Assembly: GCA_022592435.1 (NCBI GenBank)
Contig: JABYQS010000045.1
Coordinates: 172,670-236,669, forward strand
Reading direction: 5' to 3'
DNA: 64,000 nucleotides
DNA from: Cerioporus squamosus
Taxonomy: Eukaryota > Basidiomycota > Agaricomycetes > Polyporales > Polyporaceae
Shown: piece after piece, positions 11,616-21,990 of the stretch
How the letters are laid out: every line of letters starts with the position of its first letter
How positions within the stretch are numbered: position 1 is the stretch's first letter
Program-made: the position numbers and the translations under genes
The notes under the pieces: generated by a model
What the model was told of the DNA's origin: nothing
The model's input: the letters and a program-made list of their open reading frames with translations, nothing else
Database searches by the model: none

Positions 11616-12228
11616 CTTGCGAGGCTATTGGGACGACCAGAACGCGGCGAGACAGGTCTAGTGGGTGATTAGAGAGGCAGACGGACCACGGTGGAGGCTC
11701 AGAACGGGACTGTAGATAGCCGCCTATTGTGCTTGATCGACGAGCTTGAGATCTCGATCTCTACTGTAGTGGTTATCTAATCTTATCTCCTTGGTCATTG
11801 AGCGTCTTGATCTCAAACACGAGAGCACACGAGCATGCAGCACTGAGCTGAGGCGAGAAGTACTTTATATGATGCAATAAGGGCTATGGATACAGTCTTG
11901 GGGCTAGTATGTACATGCACGATGATTATGGAAACAGTGTGACGAGAGCGCAGTCAATCTGAGATGAGACAGAGAGAGACAGACAACAGATGATGATGAG
12001 CATGACGATTGACCGGGAGGGATACAGAAAATGTATATGGTGAGACAACAACAGGAATATGAGGATGAGGAGACGAGAGGAGATCTGGGGGTGGGGATGG
12101 AGACAAAGATAATAACAGAGCGTCCACGACATGCCGGATGTCGTGTCGTACAAGTTCAACATAGAGCACAGAGCACAGCGCACGAGCCCACCGGAAGCAG
12201 CCAGCTGGCTGCAGTCCACGCGCACAGC
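11616..12228. other. MOB1 upstream region and HMG-box gene 3' UTR
   Basis: About 610 bases on the upstream side of MOB1 and downstream of the HMG-box gene. It contains one small perfect inverted repeat (12125-12132 with 12138-12145) listed separately. No gene seen. Confidence 0.5.
12125..12145. repeat. Small inverted repeat in the HMG-box gene 3' UTR
   Basis: The arms CACGACAT (12125-12132) and ATGTCGTG (12138-12145) are perfectly complementary around a 5-base loop, about 85 bases past the stop codon of the minus-strand HMG-box gene. It would form a short hairpin in that transcript. It may be chance or a 3' end structure. Confidence 0.5.
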
Positions 12229-13692
12229 CTAAGCCTGATACCACGCATCGAGCTCGCTGTTGTCCAGCGCGGCCGCGTCAGTGCCATACACCGCGCTCGC
12301 GTCCAGGGCGACATTGAGCGCATCGTGCGGCGACGAGCCGTTCTCCGAGAGAAGCGGCGCCTGGGCGAGGTAGCTGTCCAGGCTGTCCCACCTGCCCGGC
12401 GAGCTCGGTTGCGATGAGCCCTCATGCTGCTGCGACGTGGCCGTGCTCGTGCTCGCGGCCGCCCCATAGGACTGCGCGAGTCCCAGGTCAGCCTCGGCGG
12501 AGCCCTCGCCTGCGGGGTTGAAGGTGAACTTCGCCTGCGTGGGGTCGTTGAACGTCGGGGCCTTGGGTGTCTGGAACAGGCAGAGCAGTCAGCAGGAGTC
12601 TCGAGGCACTGCGAGGAGGACAAAGAGCGTACCGTATCGTCACCATGGAGTGAGTGTTGCGCAGCGTGTGTAAGGTACTGTGCAAAAGACTCGGGAGAGA
12701 AGTTGTGCGGAAATCCGGGGCCAGGCGGAGGCATGCAGTAGTCGGGGATGCCGTGGGGACCCATCGCCGCCAGGTGCGCTTCGGGTGAGACCCCCATAGT
12801 TGGCGGCGCTGAGGCCGTGCGTGGGACGTCGGGCGTGGGAACAGGCGAGGGCATGAGCGAGGGCGGGAGGGAGAAGTGCATCGGGGGCGGCGCGGACTGA
12901 GCGTGCGCGTCGGCACCGCGGCGAGACTTGGGCTTGCGCGGGCGGGGAGGGGGGACAGCGGGCCCCGCGAGACCGCAGTAGCGTTCGCGGATGTAGCGGA
13001 TGTACTCCTCGGTGTTCTGCTGCGGGATCTCACCGCCGGGGGACGTCTTGCGACGGGCCTGCTTGCGCTCGGGGGAAAACTTGTAATCCGGGTACATCTG
13101 CAGATGCTCCGCAAGCTTCTCGGCTGCCTTCTGGTGCCAGTACGCCTTCTTCTCTGGGGGGAGCAGGTTCCAGCACTGGCCTGCGACGCGGCTGATGTTC
13201 TGCTGGCGCTGCTCCACGGTCTTCGGGATCTTGTTCTTCTTGATCATGTCTGAGCGGAAGAGCATGAAGGCGTTCGCAGGACGGGGGACCTTCTTCCTTG
13301 GAGTGGCAGGGCCCGCAGGACTTGCAGGGCGCGAGCTCGACGGCTCCGAGGGAGGGGCGGGCGTGGTGGACGGAGAAGGGAGCTGGGGAAACTGACCTAG
13401 CTGAAGTTGCGCCACAATGTAACTGCCAATGTTCGCCAGTTGATCTTTGTTCAGGGCCTGTGGGTGGAATGGGGAGGGAGCGCGGGAGGATTGTGCAGAC
13501 CCGCCCATGGACCACTCGCTACCGGACAACCATTCCGAATCGGGAGGAGGCACCGCGCCGGGCGATGACGATGGAGTCGGGAAGGGGGAAGAGGAGTTCG
13601 TGCCTATTCAGGAAGGTCGTTAGTGAAGAAAGAGGGTGGCCAGGTACACGCGATCACTTACGATTCGGCTGCTGTTGCTGTTGCTGCTGCAT
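12229..13692 (-). CDS. HMG-box (MATA/SOX-like) transcription factor
   Basis: The first exon is tiny and encodes a polyglutamine start (M followed by seven Gln, then PN) from 13692. It is spliced across about 60 bases to TNSSSPFPTPSSSPG and the long second exon. The HMG box lies near residues 115-187: PRPANAFMLFRSDMIKKNKI, then NISRVAGQCWNLLPPEKKAY and PDYKF. It has the Asn-Ala-Phe and Trp core positions of sequence-specific MATA/SOX/ROX1 boxes. A third exon, joined after LHGDDT, encodes a Ser/Gln/Ala-rich tail ending LDNSELDAWYQA at 12229. Nuclear DNA binding is certain for the family; the targets are not. Fungal members include mating, pheromone-response and hypoxia regulators, and I cannot choose among these. 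Confidence 0.88.
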
Positions 13693-14768
13693 CTTCGGAA
13701 GAAGACCGACGGACTGGAGAATAGGCTGTGTACTGTGGCCTCGTTGAAGGCGGCGGCGTAAAGAGAAAGGGCGGGGAAGTCTACCATCCTGGCTAAAGCG
13801 GGACGGACCGCTTTATAGGTGGCCGAGAATGGCATTGACGCCGACGAGCAGGGATGAACGGACGTCGGGGACGCGAGCACTCCTTGGTACAATCACTATG
13901 CTGCTCTCTACCCCTCCCGGGAGGTCACAACCCTTTCACATGGAAAGGAGGACGAAGTGAAAGACGAGGGTGCATCACGTGACCCCTCCCACTCTTTCAT
14001 GCTTTGCACTCCGCGCGCGGACACGTTCCCTCCACGCCCCCTGGGAGGCTCAGAGAGCTCCGGATTAGCTTCGTGTACGCCCCATCTAACAATGCAAGCA
14101 CTCACCACATACCGTGGCACGTTGTGTTCGATTGCCATCTCAGGTGTGCGGAATGATCACGGTGTCGGGTGCGCGACTTTGCGTTTCTTTCTTGGGTTGC
14201 CGAAGGGATTCACCGTGAAGTGGAAGTACCATCGTTCGGGGAGTCGGGAAGCAAGCAGGCATGCTTGGAGGGCCGCTAGGTTGGGAGGAGCTCGTCCAGG
14301 CGCCCAGAGGAGATGAGGAGGAGGAACAAGTGCGAGATGGACGTTATAGCACATCCTCCTCGTAGTTAATACATCCTCGCAACAGTCATAGCGTTGCATA
14401 TCGGCTGAGAACGCTCACAATGCAGCGGTGGCCAGCAGCGCGTACGCGATGTGCCACTACGCATGTTTGGCCTCGAGGCCACAATGAGGTGATGCTGAGG
14501 CGCAACGTGCCCTCTGCTGCGTATCCCAAGAGTGATGTAGGTTTCTTCCAGACGTTCCATGTTCCCGTCCGTATCTTTGTCGCGTTCACCCGACATCCCG
14601 CCCCTTTCACCCGCTTTCTCGGTGCACCAAGCGGGTGAAAGGGACGAAGAGGGGAAGTCAGGAACACTGCCACCGCGCATGTCGACGAACAAGTCCAAGT
14701 CGTCCAGGGCCTGGAGTTTGAAGACGTTCATCGCAGTAGGATTAAGTATGCGTACGATATCGCACATA
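13693..14768. other. Intergenic region between the HMG-box gene and SUA5
   Basis: About 1.1 kb holding the HMG-box gene promoter and the SUA5 3' region. It contains the perfect 15-base inverted repeat at 14602-14643. Open frames in it show no recognisable product. Confidence 0.5.
14602..14643. repeat. Perfect 15-base inverted repeat (hairpin) downstream of SUA5
   Basis: Arms at 14602-14616 (CCCTTTCACCCGCTT) and 14629-14643 are exact reverse complements around a 12-base loop. The loop itself contains the palindrome GGTGCACC (14621-14628). The structure lies about 125 bases past the stop codon of SUA5 on its transcript side. It could be a 3' UTR hairpin or a remnant of a small terminal-inverted-repeat element. 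The perfect stem is directly visible; the role is unknown. Confidence 0.8.
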
Positions 14769-16064
14769 CTATATGTCTATCCAAACAGAGTCCCCAGCGG
14801 CCTTCCGAACGCGGTTCATGACCGCGAGTCCTTCTCGCTCCTCCTGTATCTCTTCTATGAGGATGAGATCAACCTGGGCCTTGTCTAACGAGAGCAGCCC
14901 GTCGAATAGTCGTTGCGCAGAGACGGCGGGCTCCGCAAGGGGTCCGAGCGGGTGTTCAGTCCATCGCACGTCCGGGAGGGAGGCGGCGCGCAACCTGTCT
15001 AGCAGGGGAGAATCCGAGGGAGCGAGCACTCCAACGTGCAGCGACCTGCTCAGCTTGCGGGCGTCCGACTGCAGAGTGTGCAAGAACGCTGACAGGAGGT
15101 TCGTGCAGCATCTGAAGGAGGCTGCGACTGCGTGCACAGGAGCGTCACCGGCACGCTCGGTGAGTAGTGACGGTACTTCATCCCGGGTGTAGTCGGCGCC
15201 TGCTCCATGGCCTCGTCGCTGATAGTCCCGTCGGTAAACGAGCACCTTCGGCGGAGGTACCACATCAGAGAGGTCCTCCCGAATGACGCGCTCCAGGTCC
15301 TCGACGGTCACCCCTCCAGGACGCAAGACGCGCAGGTTCCCGTCCTCCTGCAGGCCGTCCACCACAGTGCTCTCCAAGCCCACGCCGCAGGGACCGCCGT
15401 CAAGAATAATCCCAAGCTTGCCCTGCAGGTCGTTGAACACATGCTCTGCGCGGGTCGGACTCGGCTTGCCGGACGAGTTCGCGCTGGGAGCGGCCACAGG
15501 CGCGTCGGTGAGCGCGATAAGCGCTCGTGCGACGGGATGGGAGGGCATCCTGACTGCAACGGTCGGCTGGTTCGCGGTGATGATAGACGGGACGATGTCC
15601 GGGTCGGATGGGAAGAGGAGGGTGAGGGGCCCGGGCCAGAAGTGCTTCATGAGAGTCTCGTACGTGCGGGAGATGGCGTACCCTGCCGGGAGGACTCGCT
15701 CCAGCATCGCGCGCGAGGAGACGTGGACGATGAGGGGGTTATCTGGAGGTCGACCCTTCGTCGAGAAGATCTTCGCCGCTGCTGCGGGCTCGAGAGCTAG
15801 TGCTCCGAGCCCGTATACTGTCTCGGTCGGGAATGCGACCGTTTTCTGCGCCCGGAGTTCCTCGGATGCACGGCGTAATGCCTCCTGTGTCTCGGAAGAC
15901 GTGACTTCTGGTGTGCCCGTGGGGAAGGAGACCGACCCAGGGTCACACTTCAATATCTCGGTCATGTACGCCATGGTAGAAGGTGGGTTAGGGATGCGCG
16001 AGGCGGGAAGTCGGCGGCGTGCGGTTCTAGGGAGAAGACTTTTCAGTCTGTTCAAAGCGTTCAT
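14769..16064 (-). CDS. SUA5: Threonylcarbamoyl-AMP synthase SUA5 (YrdC family), with local frame switch
   Basis: Makes threonylcarbamoyl-AMP from threonine, bicarbonate and ATP for the t6A modification at tRNA position 37. The YrdC domain is clear: TVAFPTETVYGLGALAL, STKGRPPDNPLIVHVS, HFWPGPLTLLF, VAVRMPSHPVARALI, APSANSSGKPSPTRAEHV and LESTVVD. A Sua5 C-terminal domain follows. The first 30 residues are basic and Ser/Arg rich and could target mitochondria, where an isoform is known. One frame is open from 16064 to 14769. However, the invariant linker (EQAPTTPGMKYRHYSPSVPV) is encoded in the +1 frame at about 15130-15220, and flanking Sua5 sequence returns to the original frame. This implies one base gained near 15222 and one lost near 15100-15120. 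Confidence 0.9.
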   Translation of the reverse strand: MNALNRLKSLLPRTARRRLPASRIPNPPSTMAYMTEILKCDPGSVSFPTGTPEVTSSETQEALRRASEELRAQKTVAFPTETVYGLGALALEPAAAAKIFSTKGRPPDNPLIVHVSSRAMLERVLPAGYAISRTYETLMKHFWPGPLTLLFPSDPDIVPSIITANQPTVAVRMPSHPVARALIALTDAPVAAPSANSSGKPSPTRAEHVFNDLQGKLGIILDGGPCGVGLESTVVDGLQEDGNLRVLRPGGVTVEDLERVIREDLSDVVPPPKVLVYRRDYQRRGHGAGADYTRDEVPSLLTERAGDAPVHAVAASFRCCTNLLSAFLHTLQSDARKLSRSLHVGVLAPSDSPLLDRLRAASLPDVRWTEHPLGPLAEPAVSAQRLFDGLLSLDKAQVDLILIEEIQEEREGLAVMNRVRKAAGDSVWIDI

Positions 16065-16408
16065 AAAAATCGCCCGGAGCTCTAGAGGTGTACAGATATC
16101 GATGGGAATGAGTCACAGTCCTTGAGGTTAGTGTGTCGTAGCTGCGCGGCGTTGCTCATGGTCGAAAGTTTCCAAGTCACACTTGCGCTGACCTCACAAA
16201 TCGATCGTCAGGCGCCCGCCCGCGGTCAAACTCACGGTTGCTGTCGCTACTAGTACATAGTAGACCAGCACCCATTACTATAGTACACATCAAGAATCGT
16301 ATTGACTGACCATAGAAGACATGATTGTACTGGACATATGGAACCGCAGAGACAACCGAGGAACTAACTAACACGAAGAGGACAGACCGTAACGAGCATC
16401 GGACACGT
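16065..16408. other. SUA5 promoter and U1C 3' region
   Basis: About 340 bases between the SUA5 start and the U1C stop codon. Nothing beyond expected UTR and promoter sequence was seen. Confidence 0.45.
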
Positions 16409-17360
16409 TTACCTTCCGCCACCCATCATACGGAGCCGATCTGGGTGGATACCACCAGGTCCGGGAGGACCAGAAGGCTCACCATTCGAAGGCGGAGGGC
16501 CTCCCTGAGAAGGGTTGAACCCATTGGGAGGGCCGCCGTTGGGAGGTCCACCAAAGTTACCTCCGGGACCGCCGTTGGGACCAGGAGGGAAGGGAGGACG
16601 AGCACCCGGAGGCCCGGAGCCGTTAGCGTTGGGAGGGAATGGGGGCATGCCTATGTGATGCAGGTCAGACATGCTGACAATGAGAGAAGGGGGAAGAACG
16701 CAGTGACTCACCCGGTGGCGGGAACCCGCCTGGCCCCATTCCTGGAGGACCCATCCCAGGAGGAGGCATGTTCGGAGGGAAAGGGGGCGCACCTGGGGGC
16801 CCCATCATTCCGGGCGGCGGCATTCCGCCTGGAGGCATCGGGGGACGGCCTGTGAGCTGTCAGGCAGTGGGAGGTAGAAGAGAGCTGGGGAGACGTACCA
16901 CCAAAGGGAGGAGGACCACCAAACGGCGGCGCGCCGTAGCCCATGGGAGGGCCACCGAAAGGAGGGCCGGGGGGAGCTAGATGTTGGGGACCAAAGCCAA
17001 ACCCACCAGGAGGGGGAGCACCGCTCTCGTATGCAGCTGTGATCTGGTCAATGATGCTCTGTGCCTTGTCGTGACCGAGTGCTGTAAGAGGAGTCAGCGA
17101 ACATCGTCCAGTTCGGTACATGTGTCGAACGTACACGCATAGTAGTCTCTGACGTTCGCGAGGTGGTTACGACCGCTGTTGTGGGCCTTCCGGACTGTGA
17201 AAGCACGTCAGTTGTACCGCATAGAGCAACATGGCTAGGGGACTTACCAGAGGCCGAATCGTGGGTCAAGAAGACATCACAGTAGTCGCAATAATGTTTC
17301 TGCAATGCGAGTTGTCAGCAAACAGTCGACCAAGTAGCAAAGGAGGGTACGCACTGGCAT
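16409..17360 (-). CDS. YHC1: U1 small nuclear ribonucleoprotein C (U1C)
   Basis: The first exon is just ATG CCA (start 17360). A 53-base intron leads to [17 protein letters not shown], then [19 protein letters not shown]. Together these make the U1C-type C2H2 zinc finger (Cys-x2-Cys, then His-x5-His) with the invariant MPKHYCDYC start. A helix follows ([14 protein letters not shown]), then a long Gly/Pro/Met-rich tail to the stop at 16409. U1C stabilises pairing between U1 snRNA and the 5' splice site, the first recognition step of splicing. The protein is nuclear. The tail is split by short introns that leave the frame open. Its divergent neighbour 198 bases away is LSM3, another spliceosomal protein. 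Very confident. Confidence 0.95.
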
Positions 17361-17558
17361 GGCGGCGGCTGTGGACTGCAGCGAGCTGGGAGTAGCAGAC
17401 GAAGGTACGCGCGCTTTCTGTGTGGCCGAGGTCGCGCGTTTACATCGGAGCTCGAAACGGGTCACGTGCTACTACCGCAGCTGAGGCGCGTTCGCGTCGG
17501 GCTCGAAGGCATCGGCTTCCCACTCTCACTCTGGTTCTCCTTGCGACCCTGCTTCGAC
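17361..17558. promoter_or_regulatory. Shared 198-base promoter region of U1C and LSM3
   Basis: The two start codons at 17360 (-) and 17559 (+) point away from each other with only 198 bases between them, so both promoters and both 5' UTRs must lie here. No clear TATA box is visible. Confidence 0.6.
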
Positions 17559-18020
17559 ATGGATGCCTCTCATAGCGGAATTCAAGAGCCTTTTGATCTG
17601 ATTCGACTGTCTCTGAGCGAACGCGTTTTCGTCAAACTAAGGGGCGATCGAGAACTTACGGGTGTCCTCCATGTCAGTCTCGTACGCAGACAGTCACCGC
17701 ACACGTATTGAGGACTTTTCTCACTAGGCGTACGACGGGCACATGAACCTGATCCTCAGCGATGTGGAGGAGACTATCATGATTGTGGACCAAGTAGAAG
17801 GTGCCCCGGAAGGGCATGCCACCGTGAATGTGAGCATCTACTCGGAATGCCCTCCTCCTTGTTCTTACCGTGCCCTATCCAAGGTTGCAAAGCGGAAGAT
17901 GGAGATGTTGTTTGTGAGAGGAGATGGGGTCATCTTAGTGCGTAAACATTACTCTGATTGCTCGCGTATCTTCTTATGAAGTACACTTTGCGATAGGTAT
18001 CTCCACCATCCAGAACATAA
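17559..18020 (+). CDS. LSM3: U6 snRNA-associated Sm-like protein LSm3
   Basis: Four exons that splice to a small Sm-fold protein. Sm1 motif: [40 protein letters not shown]. Sm2 motif: [19 protein letters not shown]. The start at 17559 (MDASHSGIQ) gives the normal family length of about 100 residues; the in-frame region upstream is leader. Intron donors are at GVLH/gtcagt, ATVN/gtgagc and VIL/gtgcgt. LSm3 is shared by the nuclear LSm2-8 ring, which binds the U6 snRNA 3' end, and the cytoplasmic LSm1-7 ring, which promotes mRNA decapping. The insertion [11 protein letters not shown] replaces the usual acidic loop between Sm1 and Sm2. No frame break. Identity is secure. Confidence 0.94.
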
Positions 18021-18234
18021 TGCCCTTCACGACTTCTCTTCACGGCCATTTACTTGGTGAACAGCGTGCTTGCGTGCGTGCCAATATACTTTTCGGCCCT
18101 CGCCACGCCCCATGTCACATCCTCGTATCCCAGCCCGTCGCATCTGTTGTATTAAAAGTGTATACCGGACACACTGTTCCCGCAAAGAGTGACCGAGCAG
18201 AACAAGGAGTCGGTGAGTCGTTCGCCCAATCAAG

Positions 18235-19023
18235 TTAGATGGACAACCTTGAATGAACATCATCGGGTCCCGGTGTAGGAACGTTGGGAGTTGTTGATGC
18301 AGGAGACTCCGTCGTCTCCGGAAGGGGTGCTTCTGGGGCATCGTCGGAATCAGGCACGATCGCTCCCCTAGGCCATGTACCCTCGCGAATCCATCCAGCT
18401 TGGAGGATCTTGAGCTAAAATGAGGAGAGGTGAGCCCGTATGATCGGAAGATAGATCGAGGTAATATCCGGACGTACTACAAGAGCGAGAGGTAGTCGAT
18501 GCTTCAGCCTTGCCCCGTTAAGCAACCCATGCCATACCCTGTCCACGCCTGCCCGCCAAACCACCTCGTCTTCCAGCGCATCAGGTGCTTCAAGAAGCGC
18601 TTCGAGTCTTCGACGCGAAGAATTTGCTTCGGTCGGAAATGAAGGGTTTGAAGCTGGTGCTAACCATAGAGCCCTTCGCGCGGTAAAGTACTCAGGTCCC
18701 GGCGGAGGTAGATGCGCGGCTGCGAGGCGTTCTTGGTAGGGAGACATGGACTCGTCCTGGGGCTGAGGGCTCAGCGTTTCCTGGTAAAATGGAGCACGGG
18801 GTGCCGGTGTGCTATCTGATGGCGTGCGCAAGTCAAGGGCCTTTATGGGCGGTGTCCGGAGGACTCTGGGGCATGCTGTAGACGGTTCATCAGGAGAAGA
18901 GGGCACAGTGATGACTATGGCGGCAGGCGGAGGGGCAGGTTCTCCTAATCCAGCCTCCTCACTTAGAGTTAGCATGGGACCCGGAGGAGCATATTTCTGC
19001 GCGCGCTTGCCGTAGTTGGACAT
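18235..19023 (-). CDS. Conserved hypothetical protein, Pro/Ser-rich
   Basis: Two exons. The first (start 19023, MSNYGKRAQKYAPPGP) encodes a proline-rich disordered half, then a more ordered stretch (PPGPEYFTARRALWLAP, then ALEDEVVWRAGVDRVWHGL, KHRLPLALV). A donor after LALV joins across about 60 bases to LKILQAGWIREGTWPRGAIV and a Pro/Thr-rich tail ending at 18235. The Trp-rich ordered segment suggests a small conserved fold, but I do not recognise the family and propose no function. It is convergent with LSM3 and shares a 98-base upstream gap with the GRR1-like gene. Confidence 0.7.
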
Positions 19024-19121
19024 CGCAATGTCTTCCTGCTGACGTAAGCACAGTACAAGGGCGAACTCCGCGTGCGTCCATCATCCCAACGAGCTCGAGC
19101 CTGTCCTCACCGTCGACCACG
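19024..19121. promoter_or_regulatory. 98-base divergent promoter gap
   Basis: The start codons of the hypothetical gene (-, 19023) and the GRR1-like gene (+, 19122) are only 98 bases apart, so any 5' UTRs must be very short or overlap. No TATA box seen. Confidence 0.5.
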
Positions 19122-21990
19122 ATGTACTCGAGCCATTCCCCGGCCCAGTCCAACACCTCCCTCTCCGACGACGAGGACGACTACGGCGCGAGTGCGACCT
19201 CCGCCCGCTTCTTCCGCGACAATGATTCCGACTCTGCCGCCACCATAACACCCGCCCAGTGGTCCTCGCGACGAGGCTCCGCCCCCATCCACTCCCAAGC
19301 CTCTCGTCTACCCCCGGAGATCCTCATTCATATCCTTAAACACCTCCATTCTACCCGTGATCTCTACCATGCACTCCTTGTCTCGCGGGCGTGGTGCGAG
19401 TGCTCGGTAGAGCTGCTCTGGTATCGACCCAGCTTCTCCAAGTTCAGCACGCTCGTCAAGATGATGCGCGTATTGTCAAGGGACGACAAAACCTTCCTGT
19501 ATGCGCAGTTTATCCGTCGCCTCAACTTCCTGTGCGTTGGAGGCGACCTATCCGATTCCCTCTTCTCCCGTCTGGCCCACTGCATCAGGCTGGAGCGCCT
19601 CACCCTCATCAACTGCACGGCCCTGTCGGACGAAGGCCTCAGTCGTGTCCTCCCCAACTGCCCCAGCCTCGTTGCCCTGGACCTGACCAACGTCTCGGAG
19701 GTGACGGATAGAACCATCGTTGCCCTTGCCGCGTCTGCCAAGCGCTTGCAGGGAATAAACCTGACAGGCTGCAAGAAGCTCACAGATGAGTCCGTCCTTG
19801 CACTCGCTGCCAACTGCCCCCTCCTACGCCGCGTCAAGCTCAGCGGCGTCGAGCACGTCACTGACGAGTCGGTCTCCGCGTTGGCGCGGTCATGTCCGCT
19901 CTTGCTCGAAATCGATCTCCACAGCTGCAAGAACATCACGGACATCTCGGTTCGTGACCTGTGGACCTATTCGACGCAGATGCGCGAGATGCGCCTGTCG
20001 CACTGTGTCGAGCTGACCGATGCCGCCTTCCCTGCCTCTCCTAAGCGCGACATTGTCCTCCCTGGCACGAACCCTTTCCCCACCACATTCCTCCTCCAAA
20101 ACGAACTCCCACCTCTACGCGTCTCTCAGCCATTCGAGCAGCTCCGCATGCTGGACTTGACGGCGTGTTCGCATATCACGGATGACGCGATTGAGGGCAT
20201 CGTTTCCGTGGCACCCAAGATCCGCAACCTCGTTCTATCCAAGTGCTCGCAGCTCACGGATACTGCTGTTGAGAGCATCTGCAAGTTGGGCAAGGGACTT
20301 CATTATCTCCATCTCGGACATGCCCAGGCTATCACGGATCGCTCTATCAACAGTCTCGTGAGGTCCTGCACGCGACTGCGGTACATTGACCTTGCTAGTG
20401 AGTATTCCTCTAGTTTAACGACGGAATCCTTTGAATTAATTATGCCATGCAGACTGCATACAGCTAACCGACATGTCCGTCTTCGAACTCTCGAGCTTGC
20501 AGAAGCTGCGGCGTATCGGCCTTGTCCGTGTCAACAACCTCACCGACCAGGCTATTCAGGCGCTCGGCGAAAGGCATTCAACGCTAGAACGCATACACTA
20601 TCATACTGCGACCAGATATCTGTCATGGCCATACACTTCCTGCTGCAAAAGCTGCCGAAGCTGACTCACCTCAGTCTTACCGGTATACCGGCTTTCCGCC
20701 GTGCAGAGCTGCAGCAATTTTGTCGAGCACCGCCTGCGGTAAGCAAATGGGCTGCTGTGTCATGGGCAGATACTCATCACGACGATATGATATCAGGATT
20801 TCAACACAACGCAGCGAGCTGCGTTCTGTGTCTACTCCGGAAAGGGCGTAGCGGAACTCCGAGAGTTCCTAGCCGAACTCTTCGCGTCGATAACGAATGA
20901 ACTCTCAGCCTCGAACGATACTGACTACGAGGACGACTACGACGTGGAAGAGCACGAGCAAACTCATCGCGGCCCTGACGTCGAGGTCATTGACGAGGAT
21001 GAGGACGAAGACGACACCGCCTCAGAAGTCTTTGTTACCCAACCAGACCCGGTCGATACGCATGCGACCCCCCGAATTCCCGAGCGTGCGCCCATACCTC
21101 CCGATGACTTTACCCACCGCTCAGGGTACCCCGTTAGCAGGGAACTCTTGATGACGAGGGAACCAAGGCGGCAGCCCACTGCGCGTGCACAGCCTCGTGC
21201 CCAACCGGCCAACACACCCGCTTGGCTGAACGTCACCACGGCACGCAGGCGCGGTTTTGGGCAGCAGCCCATCGTGGAGCAGTCAACATCCCCTACGCCG
21301 AGTGAGGCCGCGTCGAATCGGAGCGCGGGGACGAACCACTCTGCAGGAACGGCCTTCTTCCGTACCTATGCGGATGCGCCGGGGTCTGCGAGGAACGGTG
21401 TGATGACGCCTGACCTCATCTACGCCGAGATCGGACACGGACGCGGTGCAGGCCCCGGTCCCAGCACGATCCTTGTCCAGGCCAACGGAAGGCGCGAGCC
21501 TGTCGTCGAGTCCTCGTTCCCGAGCGCCTCTTCCAGCCCGACACGACATACCATCACGCTCCCTCCGCAATCGAGCATCGGCATGGCCGCATCGGAGGTG
21601 TTCAGCGCGCCCCCTCGTCCGTTCCGCCTGCACGAGCACGAGCCTCCTCGAGTAGAGTACATCCACGATCGCGGGCCGATCCTCCACGACACGTCCAACT
21701 CGTACTTGCGCGGACACGAGCAGCCGAATGGCTCGATCGGTTTCGGGATCATACGCGAGGCGTCCCCGCCCTCACCCACGACGCGCGAGCTGCAGGAGTC
21801 GGTGCACTCCGCTTTCGCTGGGGCGGCTACACATCTGGATGGGGACGCCCGGGGGAGGAGCGTGAAGCGGACGTTGAGGAGTACCTTTGCGGCGGCGGAG
21901 ACGTTCTTCACGGGACGCAGTACTGGAGGTGGGGGCCCGGACGGCGCTGGCATGGCACCTGGCCGCGATGTGGATACGCATGGACACTGA
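19122..21990 (+). CDS. GRR1: F-box/LRR protein GRR1-like (SCF substrate receptor), with frameshift
   Basis: A Ser/Asp-rich N-terminus precedes an F-box (RLPPEILIHILKHLHSTRDL, then VSRAWCECSVELLWYRP). About a dozen cysteine-containing leucine-rich repeats follow (pattern LxxINLTGCKKLTDESVLAL), then a long disordered tail with an acidic block (VIDEDEDEDDTASEV). This order matches GRR1/Pof2, the SCF receptor that targets cyclins and nutrient-signalling proteins for ubiquitination. Introns lie after RYIDLA (about 20400-20452) and after CRAPPA (about 20740-20796). In the exon between them the conserved sequence LERIH/LSYCDQISVMAI changes frame at about 20596-20599: ATACACTATCA lacks one C compared with the expected CAC-CTA. 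One gene is intended across this point. The tail is far longer than in the yeast protein. Confidence 0.88.

Noticed and set aside
15098..15224. An intron explaining the SUA5 frame switch
   Set aside because: Conserved Sua5 residues fill the interval on both sides and inside it, leaving no room for an intron of normal size.
19122..20900. A single 592-residue protein in one frame
   Set aside because: It reads through a clear intron (after RYIDLA) and picks up the right frame again only because of the one-base deletion near 20597.
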